DNA of 64,000 bases. Origin: an uncultured Gammaproteobacteria bacterium (lineage in GTDB: Bacteria > Pseudomonadota > Gammaproteobacteria > Eutrophobiales > Eutrophobiaceae). Shown one piece after another: positions 39,531-49,900 of the stretch. The notes beneath the pieces were generated by a model that was given only the letters and a program-made list of their open reading frames with translations, was not told the DNA's origin and did no database searches. A program made the position numbers and the translations under genes. Positions within the stretch are counted from its first letter, which is position 1; each line of letters opens with the position of its first letter. The stretch lies in contig CALSOP010000001.1 of NCBI GenBank assembly GCA_943788005.1, positions 435,001 through 499,000 on the forward strand, read 5' to 3'.

Positions 39531-40943
39531 ATGAATAAAGAAATAACTGAGTCTTATTGTTCAGAAAAATGGGAATCATCTATTATTCCTGAACTGATTG
39601 AATATATCCGCATACCCAATAAATCACCCGCATTTGATCCCGATTGGTTAAGAAATGGTCATATGGATCAAGTAGTTAATCAGTTTGTCAGCTGGAGTAA
39701 AAATCAAAATATTAGCGGTCTGTCGCTAGAAGTAGTGCAGCTTCCAAACCGAACGCCTCTCATTTATATGGAGATAGCCGGTGATAGTGATAATACCGTC
39801 CTACTCTATGGTCACTTAGATAAGCAACCTGAGATGTCGGGATGGCGAGACGGACTTGGTCCTTGGAAACCCGTTTTGGAAGGTGACAAACTCTTTGGTC
39901 GTGGTGGCGCTGACGATGGCTATGCCATTTTTGCCTCTTTACTCGCCATCAAAGCATTGCAGAAACAAGGTCTGCCTCACGCGCGCTGTGTTGTCATCAT
40001 TGAGGCTTGTGAAGAGAGTGGCAGCTATGATCTACCCTTTTATATTGATCACCTTTCTAATCGTATCGGCACACCTGATCTAATCGTTTGTCTCGACTCT
40101 GGATGTGGTAATTATGAGCAATTATGGTCTACGACTTCGCTACGTGGATTGATAGGCGGGACATTAACTGTTGCTGTCTTGGATGAAGGTATTCATTCGG
40201 GCGATGCCAGCGGCATTGTGCCTTCCAGTTTTCGCATTCTTCGACAATTGCTGGATCGACTTGAAGATCCTACAACCGGGAAAATACTTACCGAAGAATT
40301 TTATACAGAGATTCCTGAGAAGCGAATGGAGCAGGCAAAACGCGCTGCGGAGATGATGGGCGAAAACATTTACACGCGTTTTCCTATGAAACAAGATATG
40401 CGCCCGGCGCATGAAGATCCGGTTGAGTTGATACTGAATCGAAGCTGGCGTCCTGCATTATCTTATATCGGTGCGGCTGGTCTGCCTGATATTGAATCAG
40501 CCGGGAATGTAATGCGTCCTGCAACGTCTATAAAACTGTCAATGCGGCTACCACCCACTTGTGATGCTGAAGTTGCAGTTAAAAAACTTGAAGAGCTTTT
40601 AGTAGCAGATCCGCCCTATGGTTCTAAAATCAGTTTTGAACCCGACTGGGCTGCTAGCGGCTGGATGGCTCCTGAAGTTGCACCTTGGTTGGAGCAAGCA
40701 ATGGATGAGGCATCGCTAAACTATTTTGACAAACCCGCGGTTCATATGGGTGAAGGTTGGTCGATTCCATTCATGGGAATGCTCGGTGAAATATTTCCGG
40801 ACGCGCAATTCTTGATTACTGGCGTGCTTGGTCCAGGTTCTAATGCACATGGCCCGAATGAGTTCCTGCATATACCAACTGCAAAAAGATTAACCTGTTG
40901 CGTAGCAGAGGTCATTGCAAAACATTTCGAACATTGTAACTGA
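39531..40943 (+). CDS. M20 family metallopeptidase (dipeptidase-like)
   Basis: A 470-residue zinc peptidase of the M20 carnosinase-like group. Metal-site motifs: YGHLDKQPE with H95 and D97, GRGGADDG with bridging D128, and EACEESGS with the catalytic and metal-binding glutamates. A dimerisation insert follows (GGTLTVAVLDEGIHSGDASG), and NAHGPNEFLHIP supplies the C-terminal histidine. Likely a cytosolic peptidase acting on dipeptides. It starts with a good open frame; the ribosome site is weak. Confidence 0.9.
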   Translation: MNKEITESYCSEKWESSIIPELIEYIRIPNKSPAFDPDWLRNGHMDQVVNQFVSWSKNQNISGLSLEVVQLPNRTPLIYMEIAGDSDNTVLLYGHLDKQPEMSGWRDGLGPWKPVLEGDKLFGRGGADDGYAIFASLLAIKALQKQGLPHARCVVIIEACEESGSYDLPFYIDHLSNRIGTPDLIVCLDSGCGNYEQLWSTTSLRGLIGGTLTVAVLDEGIHSGDASGIVPSSFRILRQLLDRLEDPTTGKILTEEFYTEIPEKRMEQAKRAAEMMGENIYTRFPMKQDMRPAHEDPVELILNRSWRPALSYIGAAGLPDIESAGNVMRPATSIKLSMRLPPTCDAEVAVKKLEELLVADPPYGSKISFEPDWAASGWMAPEVAPWLEQAMDEASLNYFDKPAVHMGEGWSIPFMGMLGEIFPDAQFLITGVLGPGSNAHGPNEFLHIPTAKRLTCCVAEVIAKHFEHCN

Positions 40944-40982
40944 GGCACTGGCAATTGCTCGACAATATGTTCCTGACATAGT

Positions 40983-41070
40983 CTAACACCTACATTCATG
41001 TAGGCGTCCTGCATCGCGTAAAGCGCCTACTGTTGGTGCCAGTATTTCCGCCTTCCATGGCGGTCATGTA
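40983..41070. repeat. cluster of short palindromes in the M20-dehydrogenase gap
   Basis: Three imperfect hairpins in a row: CCTACAT-TC-ATGTAGG, GGCGTCCTGCATCGCG with a downstream GCGCC, and CCGCC-TTCCAT-GGCGG. No T-run follows. They resemble dispersed intergenic palindromes (REP/RUP-like), but I see only one cluster in this window. Confidence 0.4.
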
Positions 41071-41099
41071 TAAAGAGAAACTAATTATTGGAGTATGAA

Positions 41100-41966
41100 A
41101 TGAGGTCAGGTGTTATTGGTTTAGGTGCTATGGGTGCAAATATGGCCAGAAATCTTGCTAGCGCAGGTCATTTAATCACTGTTTATAACCGAACATTATC
41201 GACAGCGGAATCTATAGCGAAGGAATGCGGCTGTTCAATCTCACTGTCACCTTCCTATTTAGCAAAAGAATGTGAGCTTATTATTGTATGCGTTTCGCGC
41301 GATGAAGATGTGTTGGAGATGATTAATACAATAAAGGCTGACACTAATGCAGGCACTATTGTTGTTGATACCTCAACAGTGAGCTCGGATACAGCTAAAC
41401 GGGCTGCGGCATTATTGCAGGAATGTGATGCCCATTTTCTTGATTGTCCTGTTTCCGGTGGTGTTGAAGGCGCAAAGAATGGCACCTTGGCAATGATGGT
41501 GGGAGGTGATGAAGCCATTTTAGAGAAAGCACGTCCCACACTTGATTCCATAGCAGGTAATATTGTTTATATAGGTACAACCGGATCAGGTCAGGCTACA
41601 AAAGCCGTAAATCAAATTATGGCCGCAGGGATTAATCAAGCAGTGACTGAAGCGCTGGCATTTGGTCAGGCGATGGATTTACCTATGGATAAGGTGGTCG
41701 ACATCGTCTCAACGGGCGCGGCTGGCAACTGGTTTTTAGAACATCGTGGCAAAACTATGCTGGCAGGAACATACAAACCGGGGTTTAAACTGGCATTGCA
41801 TCATAAAGACCTTTCAATTTGTCAGTCCATGACAAAATCAATCAGTGATAATGCCCTGCCCATCATCGAGATGACTCTATTACATTACCAACGTCTGATG
41901 GATGAAGGTTTTGGTGACGAAGATATTTCAGCGTTGTTTCGGCTTAAACAGAAAAATTTAAAATGA
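41100..41966 (+). CDS. NAD(P)-dependent oxidoreductase, 3-hydroxyisobutyrate dehydrogenase family
   Basis: About 288 residues. Rossmann motif GVIGLGAMGANMARNLASAG at the N-terminus; the family substrate motif DCPVSGGVEGAKNGTLAMM-like segment; and GQATKAVNQIMAAGI with the catalytic lysine. Such enzymes oxidise 3-hydroxyisobutyrate, tartronate semialdehyde or similar beta-hydroxyacids; the substrate cannot be told. I chose ATG 41100 over the TTG at 41088 because GGAG (41090-41093) sits six bases before it. Confidence 0.9.
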   Translation: MRSGVIGLGAMGANMARNLASAGHLITVYNRTLSTAESIAKECGCSISLSPSYLAKECELIIVCVSRDEDVLEMINTIKADTNAGTIVVDTSTVSSDTAKRAAALLQECDAHFLDCPVSGGVEGAKNGTLAMMVGGDEAILEKARPTLDSIAGNIVYIGTTGSGQATKAVNQIMAAGINQAVTEALAFGQAMDLPMDKVVDIVSTGAAGNWFLEHRGKTMLAGTYKPGFKLALHHKDLSICQSMTKSISDNALPIIEMTLLHYQRLMDEGFGDEDISALFRLKQKNLK

Positions 41967-42180
41967 TTTTTTAAGAACTCTTGATTTTTTTTGAACTGAC
42001 AATATATCTTATGTGTCTACACGAATAGTTTGACGAAAGGCTATATTTATGCAGAATGTCCCGTCTTGCAGAGATAAGCTATTGAGAACCGTAGCAGGGT
42101 AAGCTGTATAAAATCAACTGCAAGCTGAATATATAGCTGCAATAGTGATATATATAAGAATAATTTGAAGTATAAAGAAG

Positions 42181-42954
42181 GTGTCTGAGAAAATAATCAT
42201 GCCTGTAACGATAAAAGTAAAATCGTTGACGAAGTCATTCGGTCCGATACATGCGGTACGCGGAGTCTCGTTTGACGTACATCATGGTGAAGTTCTAGGT
42301 TTTCTTGGCCCTAATGGCGCCGGCAAATCTACAACCATGAAAATGATCACCGGCTTTCTCGAGCCTACCAGCGGCACGGTTGAGGTAAATGGCTTTGATG
42401 TACAGGAGAATCCTATAGACGTTAAACGATCTATAGGCTATCTGCCTGAAGGCGCGCCAGCTTATGGTGAGATGACCGTCAAAAGTTTTCTCAACTTTAT
42501 TGCCGATGTTCGACAATTAACAGGTAGCAACCGGCAAAAACGTATCGATGAAGTTGTCGATATCATTAATATAAAACACGTCATCGATCAGAGTATTGAA
42601 ACTCTTTCAAAAGGCTTCAAACGCCGCGTCGGTATTGCGCAAGCTATTCTGCATGACCCTAGCGTATTAATCCTTGATGAACCAACTGATGGGCTTGATC
42701 CAAATCAGAAGCACGAGGTTCGAAACTTGATCAAGGAAATGTCGGAAGACAAGGCAATTGTGATTTCCACACATATTCTTGAAGAAGTTGATGCTGTTTG
42801 CTCACGTTCAATCATTATTGCATCCGGTGAATTATTATTTGATGGCACACCTACTGAACTAATCGCAAAATCAGATCGAGGTGATATTGAACATGCCTTC
42901 CGTCTCATTACAACTTCCAGTGCAGACGAAAACCGGGAGACAGCAGCACCATGA
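42181..42954 (+). CDS. ABC transporter ATP-binding protein (GldA-like)
   Basis: A 257-residue ATPase with Walker A FLGPNGAGKSTTMKMITGFL, the Q-loop region (GYLPEGAPAYG), signature LSKGFKRRVGIAQ and Walker B SVLILDEPTDGLD. First gene of a four-gene operon. The start is a GTG preceded by AAGAAG; an ATG at 42199 is also possible and gives a more usual N-terminus. It should power the GldF-like permease that overlaps it. Despite the Gld names, homologues are widespread in bacteria that do not glide. Confidence 0.9.
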   Translation: MSEKIIMPVTIKVKSLTKSFGPIHAVRGVSFDVHHGEVLGFLGPNGAGKSTTMKMITGFLEPTSGTVEVNGFDVQENPIDVKRSIGYLPEGAPAYGEMTVKSFLNFIADVRQLTGSNRQKRIDEVVDIINIKHVIDQSIETLSKGFKRRVGIAQAILHDPSVLILDEPTDGLDPNQKHEVRNLIKEMSEDKAIVISTHILEEVDAVCSRSIIIASGELLFDGTPTELIAKSDRGDIEHAFRLITTSSADENRETAAP

Positions 42955-43685
42955 GCCCCTTGTATTCTATTTATAAGCGTGAATTTACCAGCTACTTTGT
43001 AACTCCGGTCGCCTATGTCTTTATCGTAATCTTTTTATTCTTGACCGGTATTTTTACTTTTTATATTGGTGCTTTTTTTGAAACGAATCAGGCTGATCTG
43101 GAACCTTTTTTCCGTTTTCACCCTTGGCTTTATCTATTTTTAATACCGGCCATCTCCATGCGTCTTTGGTCGGATGAACGCAAAAGTGGCACGATTGAAT
43201 TATTGATGACCTTACCGGTTTCAATTACCGATGCAGTAATTGGTAAATACCTCGCGGCATGGAGCTTTACTGCTGTTGCACTAGCATTAACTTTCCCAAT
43301 GTGGATCACCGTTAATTACCTTGGCAGTCCAGACAACACCGTTATTCTGGCAAGCTATATAGGCAGTCTGATTATGGCCGGCGGCTTTCTTGCGATTGGC
43401 TCATGTATATCAGCATTAACTAAAAGTCAGGTTGTCTCATTCGTTATTAGTGTCGTAATTTGTTTCATGTTCATACTTAGTGGCTTCCCAATGGTGCTGG
43501 ACATATTTCAAAGCTGGGCGCCGCAAGCGGTATTGGATGCGATAGCATCTTTTAGCTTTTTAACTCATTTCACATCGATTAAGAAAGGTGTAATCGATAT
43601 CCGCGATGTAGTCTACTTTAGCGCTTTAATCATATTTTGGTTATACGTTAACGTTGTCGTTATTGAAGCAAAGAAGGCAAGTTAG
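42951..43685 (+). CDS. ABC transporter permease (GldF-like)
   Basis: A 244-residue membrane protein with six hydrophobic segments, starting SPLYSIYKREFTSYFVTPVA and containing SMRLWSDERKSGTIELLMTL, the ABC2-type permease signature. Its ATG overlaps the ATPase stop (ATGA), indicating translational coupling. The membrane-spanning partner of the GldA-like ATPase. Confidence 0.9.
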   Translation: MSPLYSIYKREFTSYFVTPVAYVFIVIFLFLTGIFTFYIGAFFETNQADLEPFFRFHPWLYLFLIPAISMRLWSDERKSGTIELLMTLPVSITDAVIGKYLAAWSFTAVALALTFPMWITVNYLGSPDNTVILASYIGSLIMAGGFLAIGSCISALTKSQVVSFVISVVICFMFILSGFPMVLDIFQSWAPQAVLDAIASFSFLTHFTSIKKGVIDIRDVVYFSALIIFWLYVNVVVIEAKKAS

Positions 43686-43687
43686 TC

Positions 43688-45577
43688 ATGAATGTCTCAC
43701 TAAAAAGTAAGTTCATTTCAGGTAGCGGTTTGATATTAGCCACCTGTTTATTTGTCGCTACGATCATACTGGCGAATACTGCGCTGACAACATGGCGTAT
43801 TGATTTAACAGAAAGCAAATTGTTTACCCTGTCCGAAGGCACAAAAAATATTCTCAGCAATCTGGAAGAACCTGTTCAGCTTGATTTTTATTTCTCGCAA
43901 ACGGCGATGAGTGATTTCCCGTTATTGGTCAATTATGGTGCTCGCGTTAGAGATATGTTGGAAGAGTTTGCCACGCATGCGAATGGAAAGTTAATTCTTA
44001 ATATTATCGAGCCAGATACATTTTCTGAAGCTGAAGACCAAGCTGTTGCCAGTGGTCTACGAACTGTTTCTGCTAATTCTGCAGGTGATAGAGCCTATTT
44101 TGGTATTGTCGGTACCAATTCGACTGATGATGAAAAGGTTATTCCTTTTTTCCAGACTAATCGTGAGTCTGCGCTTGAGTACGATATAACCAAGATGATT
44201 TTTGACCTCGCTTACCCAGAGAAACGTAAGGTGGGTCTTGTGTCTCAATTACCGATTATGGCTACCACCGGTGACCCTGACGGTCGCGACTGGACGATTA
44301 TCAGTGCACTGCAAGATTCATTTGAGGTTCACAACCTAACTCAAAACCCGGACACACTGGTTGAAAGCATCGATGTAGATAACATAGATGTATTGATGCT
44401 AGTGCATCCTAAAAAACTAGAAAACGACGTTCTATACGCTATTGATCAATACCTTCTACGTGGCGGTAAGGCGATAATTTTTATAGACCCAATTGCTGAG
44501 CTTGATCATACACGGCCTGATCCGGGCAACCCAAACGTGGTACCCGAAATCCAGTCATACTTACCGGAGCTACTAGAACTCTGGGGCTTGGAAATGAGTA
44601 AAGAGAAGGTCGTTGGCGACATCAATGCCGCTATGCGTGTGCAATCAGATGATCCACGTAACCCACAAGGTGTCGATTACCTTCCCTGGTTAAGGATGAC
44701 AGAAAAGAATTTTAATGCAGATGATTTCTCTACTAGTGAATTAAACCTGATACACATGGGTACAGTGGGCTCTTTGGAGATTATAGAAGATAAAGGCTTG
44801 ACCATTACCCCGTTAATAGAAACATCTGAACAATCAACAAAACTTGAACGTGATTTATTACTGTTCCAACGTGACCCTAATATCATCATGAGCAACTTCA
44901 AATCAGAAGACAGGAAGATGCTTATTGCTGCACGAATTAACGGCAAGGCAAAAAGTTACTTCCCAGATGGAAAACCTGCAAAAGATGCCGAAGCTGAAAA
45001 ATTCGTAGACCCGAAATTTGTTAATGAGGGCGATATAAACCTTATTCTGGTAGCTGACACGGATATAATGGCAGACCATTTCTGGATTCGTTCACAGGAA
45101 ATGTTTGGCGTCGCGGTACCACAACCTATCGCTAATAATGGCGACTTTGTCATGAATAGTATTGAAAATCTCGCTGGAAATACTGATTTAATCAGTCTGC
45201 GTGGACGCGAAAAATATTCCCGTCCATTTGAAATGGTAGACCAAATTCGTAGGGAAGCAGAAGCAGAATTTCGAGAACGCGAAACCGAGTTACAAGCAAG
45301 CTTAGATGAAACAGAAAAGAAAATACGCCAGTTACAACAAGAGCAAGGTGGCGAAAAGTCTTACTTGTTAAATAATGAATTATCAGCAGAGATTGAAAAA
45401 TTCAGAAGTGAGCGTGTGGCCACCAGAAAAGAATTACGCGGCGTTCAACACGAACTTAAAAAGAATATTGAAAAGCTTGGTGCGCAATTGCGCTTTATAA
45501 ATATCGGATTAATTCCATTATTAATAACACTAATGGCCTTATTCATCGGAATTTACCGAGCAAACAGAAGAACATAA
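43688..45577 (+). CDS. GldG-family ABC auxiliary membrane protein
   Basis: A 629-residue protein with an N-terminal helix (about 12-30), a large extracytoplasmic domain starting RIDLTESKLFTLSEGTKNIL, the signature of the GldG/DUF7088 family, a coiled coil (about 515-600) and a C-terminal helix (about 605-624, FINIGLIPLLITLMALFIGI). Its long soluble domain probably binds substrate or the envelope while two anchors hold it in the membrane. It is 2 bases after the permease. The transported substrate is unknown. Confidence 0.88.
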   Translation: MNVSLKSKFISGSGLILATCLFVATIILANTALTTWRIDLTESKLFTLSEGTKNILSNLEEPVQLDFYFSQTAMSDFPLLVNYGARVRDMLEEFATHANGKLILNIIEPDTFSEAEDQAVASGLRTVSANSAGDRAYFGIVGTNSTDDEKVIPFFQTNRESALEYDITKMIFDLAYPEKRKVGLVSQLPIMATTGDPDGRDWTIISALQDSFEVHNLTQNPDTLVESIDVDNIDVLMLVHPKKLENDVLYAIDQYLLRGGKAIIFIDPIAELDHTRPDPGNPNVVPEIQSYLPELLELWGLEMSKEKVVGDINAAMRVQSDDPRNPQGVDYLPWLRMTEKNFNADDFSTSELNLIHMGTVGSLEIIEDKGLTITPLIETSEQSTKLERDLLLFQRDPNIIMSNFKSEDRKMLIAARINGKAKSYFPDGKPAKDAEAEKFVDPKFVNEGDINLILVADTDIMADHFWIRSQEMFGVAVPQPIANNGDFVMNSIENLAGNTDLISLRGREKYSRPFEMVDQIRREAEAEFRERETELQASLDETEKKIRQLQQEQGGEKSYLLNNELSAEIEKFRSERVATRKELRGVQHELKKNIEKLGAQLRFINIGLIPLLITLMALFIGIYRANRRT

Positions 45578-45590
45578 ACAAACAACACCT

Positions 45591-46664
45591 ATGTTTAAAA
45601 ATAAACTCATCGTACTCACGCTTATCACTGTTATAGTTATTATTGCTGCATCAGTGTTCGTTAAACTTCGTGCTCCTCAGTCTGCGAAAGACAAAGCCGC
45701 TTTTTTCCCAGGGCTGGCTACAGAGATAGAAGCAATAAATCACATATCAATTAAGGGCTATGCTGGTGAGGTTAATCTTTCACGTATAAATGATAACTGG
45801 GTTATTGATGAATTTGATGGCTACCCTGCATTACCAGATAAAGTAAAAAGCACCGTGCTTGGCGCGGCTGATTTGAAGATTAATGCTCCGAAAACAAAAC
45901 TGCCAAGACTTTATAATCGTCTTGGTGTTGAAGGCCCAGAAGTTGAAGACTCAACATCATTATTGCTGTCATTTAAAGATGCTGAAAGAAATAGCATTAT
46001 TGAGATGATTGTAGGTAAGCTACGTCTCAGTAGCGCGTCACAAAGTACTCCTGGTTTATATGTTCGCAAACCTGATGATGAGCAATCTTATTTGGTCGAT
46101 GGTGTCGTTGATATTACCTCATCCAAGACTGACTGGATTGAACGTACTCTATTCGACATTCCTTCTGAAGCAATTCGTGCTGTCCGTGTTGAACATGCCG
46201 ATGGCGACACCTATACCTTATTTAAAAATGAAAAAGGGCAGGAAAAGTTTGAGCTAGAAAACCTTCCAGCGGGCAAGAAACTGGCTTCAGAGCTTATTAT
46301 ATCTCGCTATGGAAGTATCTTGCAGGACATTCAGATCAATGGTGCTCGATCTAAAGATAAACTGCAGAAGCAGGAAAACAGTATTAATGTATTAATTCAT
46401 ACTTTCGAAGGCACTGTAATCGAACTTGTTGCGTTTGAGCATGATGATACACCCTACGGATCGTTTGAGTTCAGATTTGATGAGAGCCTGCTTGCGGGTG
46501 ATGAAGATCAAGAAAAAATTGAAGGTGTAAAAGCTTTTGTTTCGAATATGAATGCGCAAACAATGAATTGGTGGTACGAAATTCCTCCTTTTAAATATGA
46601 TGTCATCAAAAAACGTTCCGCTAGCATCATGCGTGACGACAAGAGTTCTGCAAAATCAGAGTAA
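45591..46664 (+). CDS. DUF4340 domain-containing protein
   Basis: A 357-residue protein with an N-terminal signal anchor (about 6-25) and repeated beta-rich units (INHISIKGYAGEVNLSRIND; DKVKSTVLGAADLKIN; GLYVRKPDDEQSYLVDG) typical of DUF4340, a family routinely encoded after GldG-like genes. It is the last gene of the operon, 13 bases after gldG. Function is unknown beyond its link to the transporter. Confidence 0.85.
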   Translation: MFKNKLIVLTLITVIVIIAASVFVKLRAPQSAKDKAAFFPGLATEIEAINHISIKGYAGEVNLSRINDNWVIDEFDGYPALPDKVKSTVLGAADLKINAPKTKLPRLYNRLGVEGPEVEDSTSLLLSFKDAERNSIIEMIVGKLRLSSASQSTPGLYVRKPDDEQSYLVDGVVDITSSKTDWIERTLFDIPSEAIRAVRVEHADGDTYTLFKNEKGQEKFELENLPAGKKLASELIISRYGSILQDIQINGARSKDKLQKQENSINVLIHTFEGTVIELVAFEHDDTPYGSFEFRFDESLLAGDEDQEKIEGVKAFVSNMNAQTMNWWYEIPPFKYDVIKKRSASIMRDDKSSAKSE

Positions 46665-46924
46665 GCTAATTGGTTTAGCATGACCTTCACTAAGCACTTC
46701 TGCCTCATGCTGCATTCCCACCGATAGAGACCACCCGCCACTAAAGGTCGGCTATAATAACCCTATACGACAACTCAGTCATGTTGTGTTATATATTCAA
46801 TTGCTATCTTCAACCCTTTCCGCAATATCCTTTAAGCCCAAATATTATCGATAATTAGAATATTTTTATTAATGGCTTTTGTCCTATTTCTGCCGATCTA
46901 TCACATTCAGGAGATTTAATTCAG

Positions 46925-49900
46925 TCAGGATGCCTCTGCATTGATATGACTTAGTGTGTACTGATTCATCATGCTATGTGTTTCGGTAAAGCTGTCCTGC
47001 AGATCATCCAGGTACATCTTTGCGGCATCTATATCACCAGACTTAATCAAGGCTTCCATGTTTGCCGCTATATCGCCCAAACACATAGCGCCAACATTAA
47101 GACTGCTCGATTTTAGTGTATGCACTGCGCGCAATAATTCATCCGATTCCTGTGAGAAGCCAGCATGTATATCAGACATTAGACCCAGAGATTCATCCAT
47201 ATATAATTTTAAAACGTCAACGAATTCATCTTCCATAATTTCTTTCAAACTGGATAACACAGTTTCATCGAGTATCACTCCATGACTATTAATAATTGAT
47301 TGTTCATCCATATCTTTCTCCTCGCTTATCTGATTCTCTTTATTCAACTTTATCCACTTGTCTAAAACTTCTTTCAAAAATTCTAACTTCACTGGTTTAG
47401 GCAAATAATCATCCATACCCGCTGTGAAACACTTTTCTTTATCACCTTCCATAGCATTCGCTGTCATAGCAACAATAGTTAGGTGTTTATTTGTATTTTC
47501 TTCATTACTCCTTATCGCTTCGGTAGCTTCATAACCACTCATTACTGGCATCTGACAATCCATTAACACAATGTCATATTTTGTCTCAGCAATTTTATCC
47601 AATGCAATTTGGCCATTGCCGGCTATATCAGCAGTCAAACCTATCTTTTTCAATAACCCACACGCTACTTTTTGATTAACCAGATTATCCTCGACCAGTA
47701 ATAATTTAATGTCATTATGTTTAAAGGGTATTACCTCGGCTTTAGTTTTCTTTTCTATAACTGGCGCATCTATTACATTCATAATTGAACTTATGGTAGA
47801 GCGAAACTGATCACGTCGAAATGGTTTTTGTAGATAGGCTTTGAAACCAGCAGCTTGCCAAACATCTGATGACATATGTCCATTTGAGCTCAGTAAAATT
47901 CGTGGTATACCTGTTAATTTCTCATGGTTTTGCATTTTTATTGAAAATTCAATTCCATCCATACCCGGCATCTTCATATCCAATAAAACCATATCAAATT
48001 GTTTTCCCTGCTGCGCCCTATCCGATAGCAGCTGAAATGCCAAATTAGTATCACCAGTCTGCTCAGAGGCCATGCCCCAGGCATTGAGATAATTACTAAC
48101 AATAATTCGATTGGTACTGTTGTCATCAATTACGAGAGCGCTTAAGCCACTTAATTCTTTTACATCTAAACTTTCTCTATCCTGTTCAACCATATCGAAT
48201 GAGAGTGTAAAAAAGAAACTTGAACCTTTACCCAACTCGCTTTCAACTTCTAGTTTACCGCCCATCAATTCAACAAGTTGCTTAGAAATTGCCAAGCCAA
48301 GTCCGGTGCCACCAAATTTTCTCGTAGTAGAACCATCAGCCTGAGTAAATGCCTCAAACAATGAATCTATAACCTCCTCAGGTATACCTATACCGGTATC
48401 AACAATCTCAATTTTTATTTTGGCCTGATTATTATCGTTAAGGACGTTAACTAGTCGAATAACAACCTCGCCTTTATCAGTAAATTTTATGGCATTACCT
48501 AGCAAGTTAAGAAGAATTTGTCTTAATCGGGTTGGGTCACCTTTCATGCACGCAGGAATTTTATTGTCCACGTAAGACAAGAGATCAATAGCTTTTTCCT
48601 GTACACGCTGTGATAATAAAGCGCAAACATCATCAACTATTTCTTGCAAATCAAGATCAACACTTTCAATACTGAGCTTACCTGCTTCTATCTTCGAGAA
48701 ATCAAGAATATCGTTAATGATCTCTAATAGAGCATCTGCAGAATTATGTGCCGTATTAATATAATCTCGGCATTCATCAGGAAGTTCAAAATCTTTTACT
48801 AACTGCAGCATACCCAGCACACCGTTCATAGGTGTTCGTATTTCATGACTCATATTCGCTAAAAACTCACTTTTAAATCGAACAGCATCTAACGCATCAT
48901 CGCGTGCCTGCAACAATTCTACTTCAAGGTTTTTCTGCGTTGTCATGTCACGTAAGTTTTCAACAACAGCGATTAATTTTTTATTCTTATCCACTATAGG
49001 TGCGGCATCAATCGATAAATATTTCTCTTCTCCATTTGCTACAGTACACCAATTTTGTGCATGAATTCCGTTTGCTAATAAAGATGATTTTGTATAATTG
49101 ATATATAGATCGTTGGCCTCCTTGGAATCAATATCAATGACAGTATCAGCAAGACAAGGACGTTCCTCCTGATAGAATCCTCGCCAATGGCTTTTAGTAC
49201 CTATTGCATCTTCTGCTTTTAAACCGGTTAATACTTCACACGCTTTGTTCCAAAATAAAACAACATGATTCTTATCAATCACAAAAGTAGGGTTGGATTG
49301 ATTCTGAATCAGGCTCTCCGAATATTCTTTTTCATTCTTTAATTCAGATTCAAATATCTTGCGTTCAGAGATATCACGAACGATACCTGTAAACCTTTGT
49401 TCATTTCCGGCCTTGACCTCACTGACGGATAATTCCATAGGGAACTCACTACCATCCTTACGTTTACCAAATACCTCGCGGCCTATGCCTATAATCTTTT
49501 TTATGCCTGTCGAATGATATTTTTTCAGGTATCCATCATGCTGGCTCTGATACGGCTCCGGCATCAACATTTTAATATTTTCACCAATGACTTCATGCGT
49601 CTCATAACCAAAAATAGTTGTTACAGCAGGGTTACATGATAAAACCATACCGTTAGGATCAATGCTTATAATTGCATCCGCTGCCGTTTCTAGAATGCCA
49701 GTAAGATACTGATGTGCTTGTTCCAAAGAATTTGTCTTTTGTTTTATATCTGATTCTGATTTTTTAAGCGCTGAAATATTTGCCCAGGAACCAATAACTT
49801 CCTTAGGTTTGTTATTCTCATCGCACAATAATCTCGTGCTATCTTGAATATAGATGTAGTGCCCCTCTTTATGACGCATTCGATATTCGATTGTGATAGA

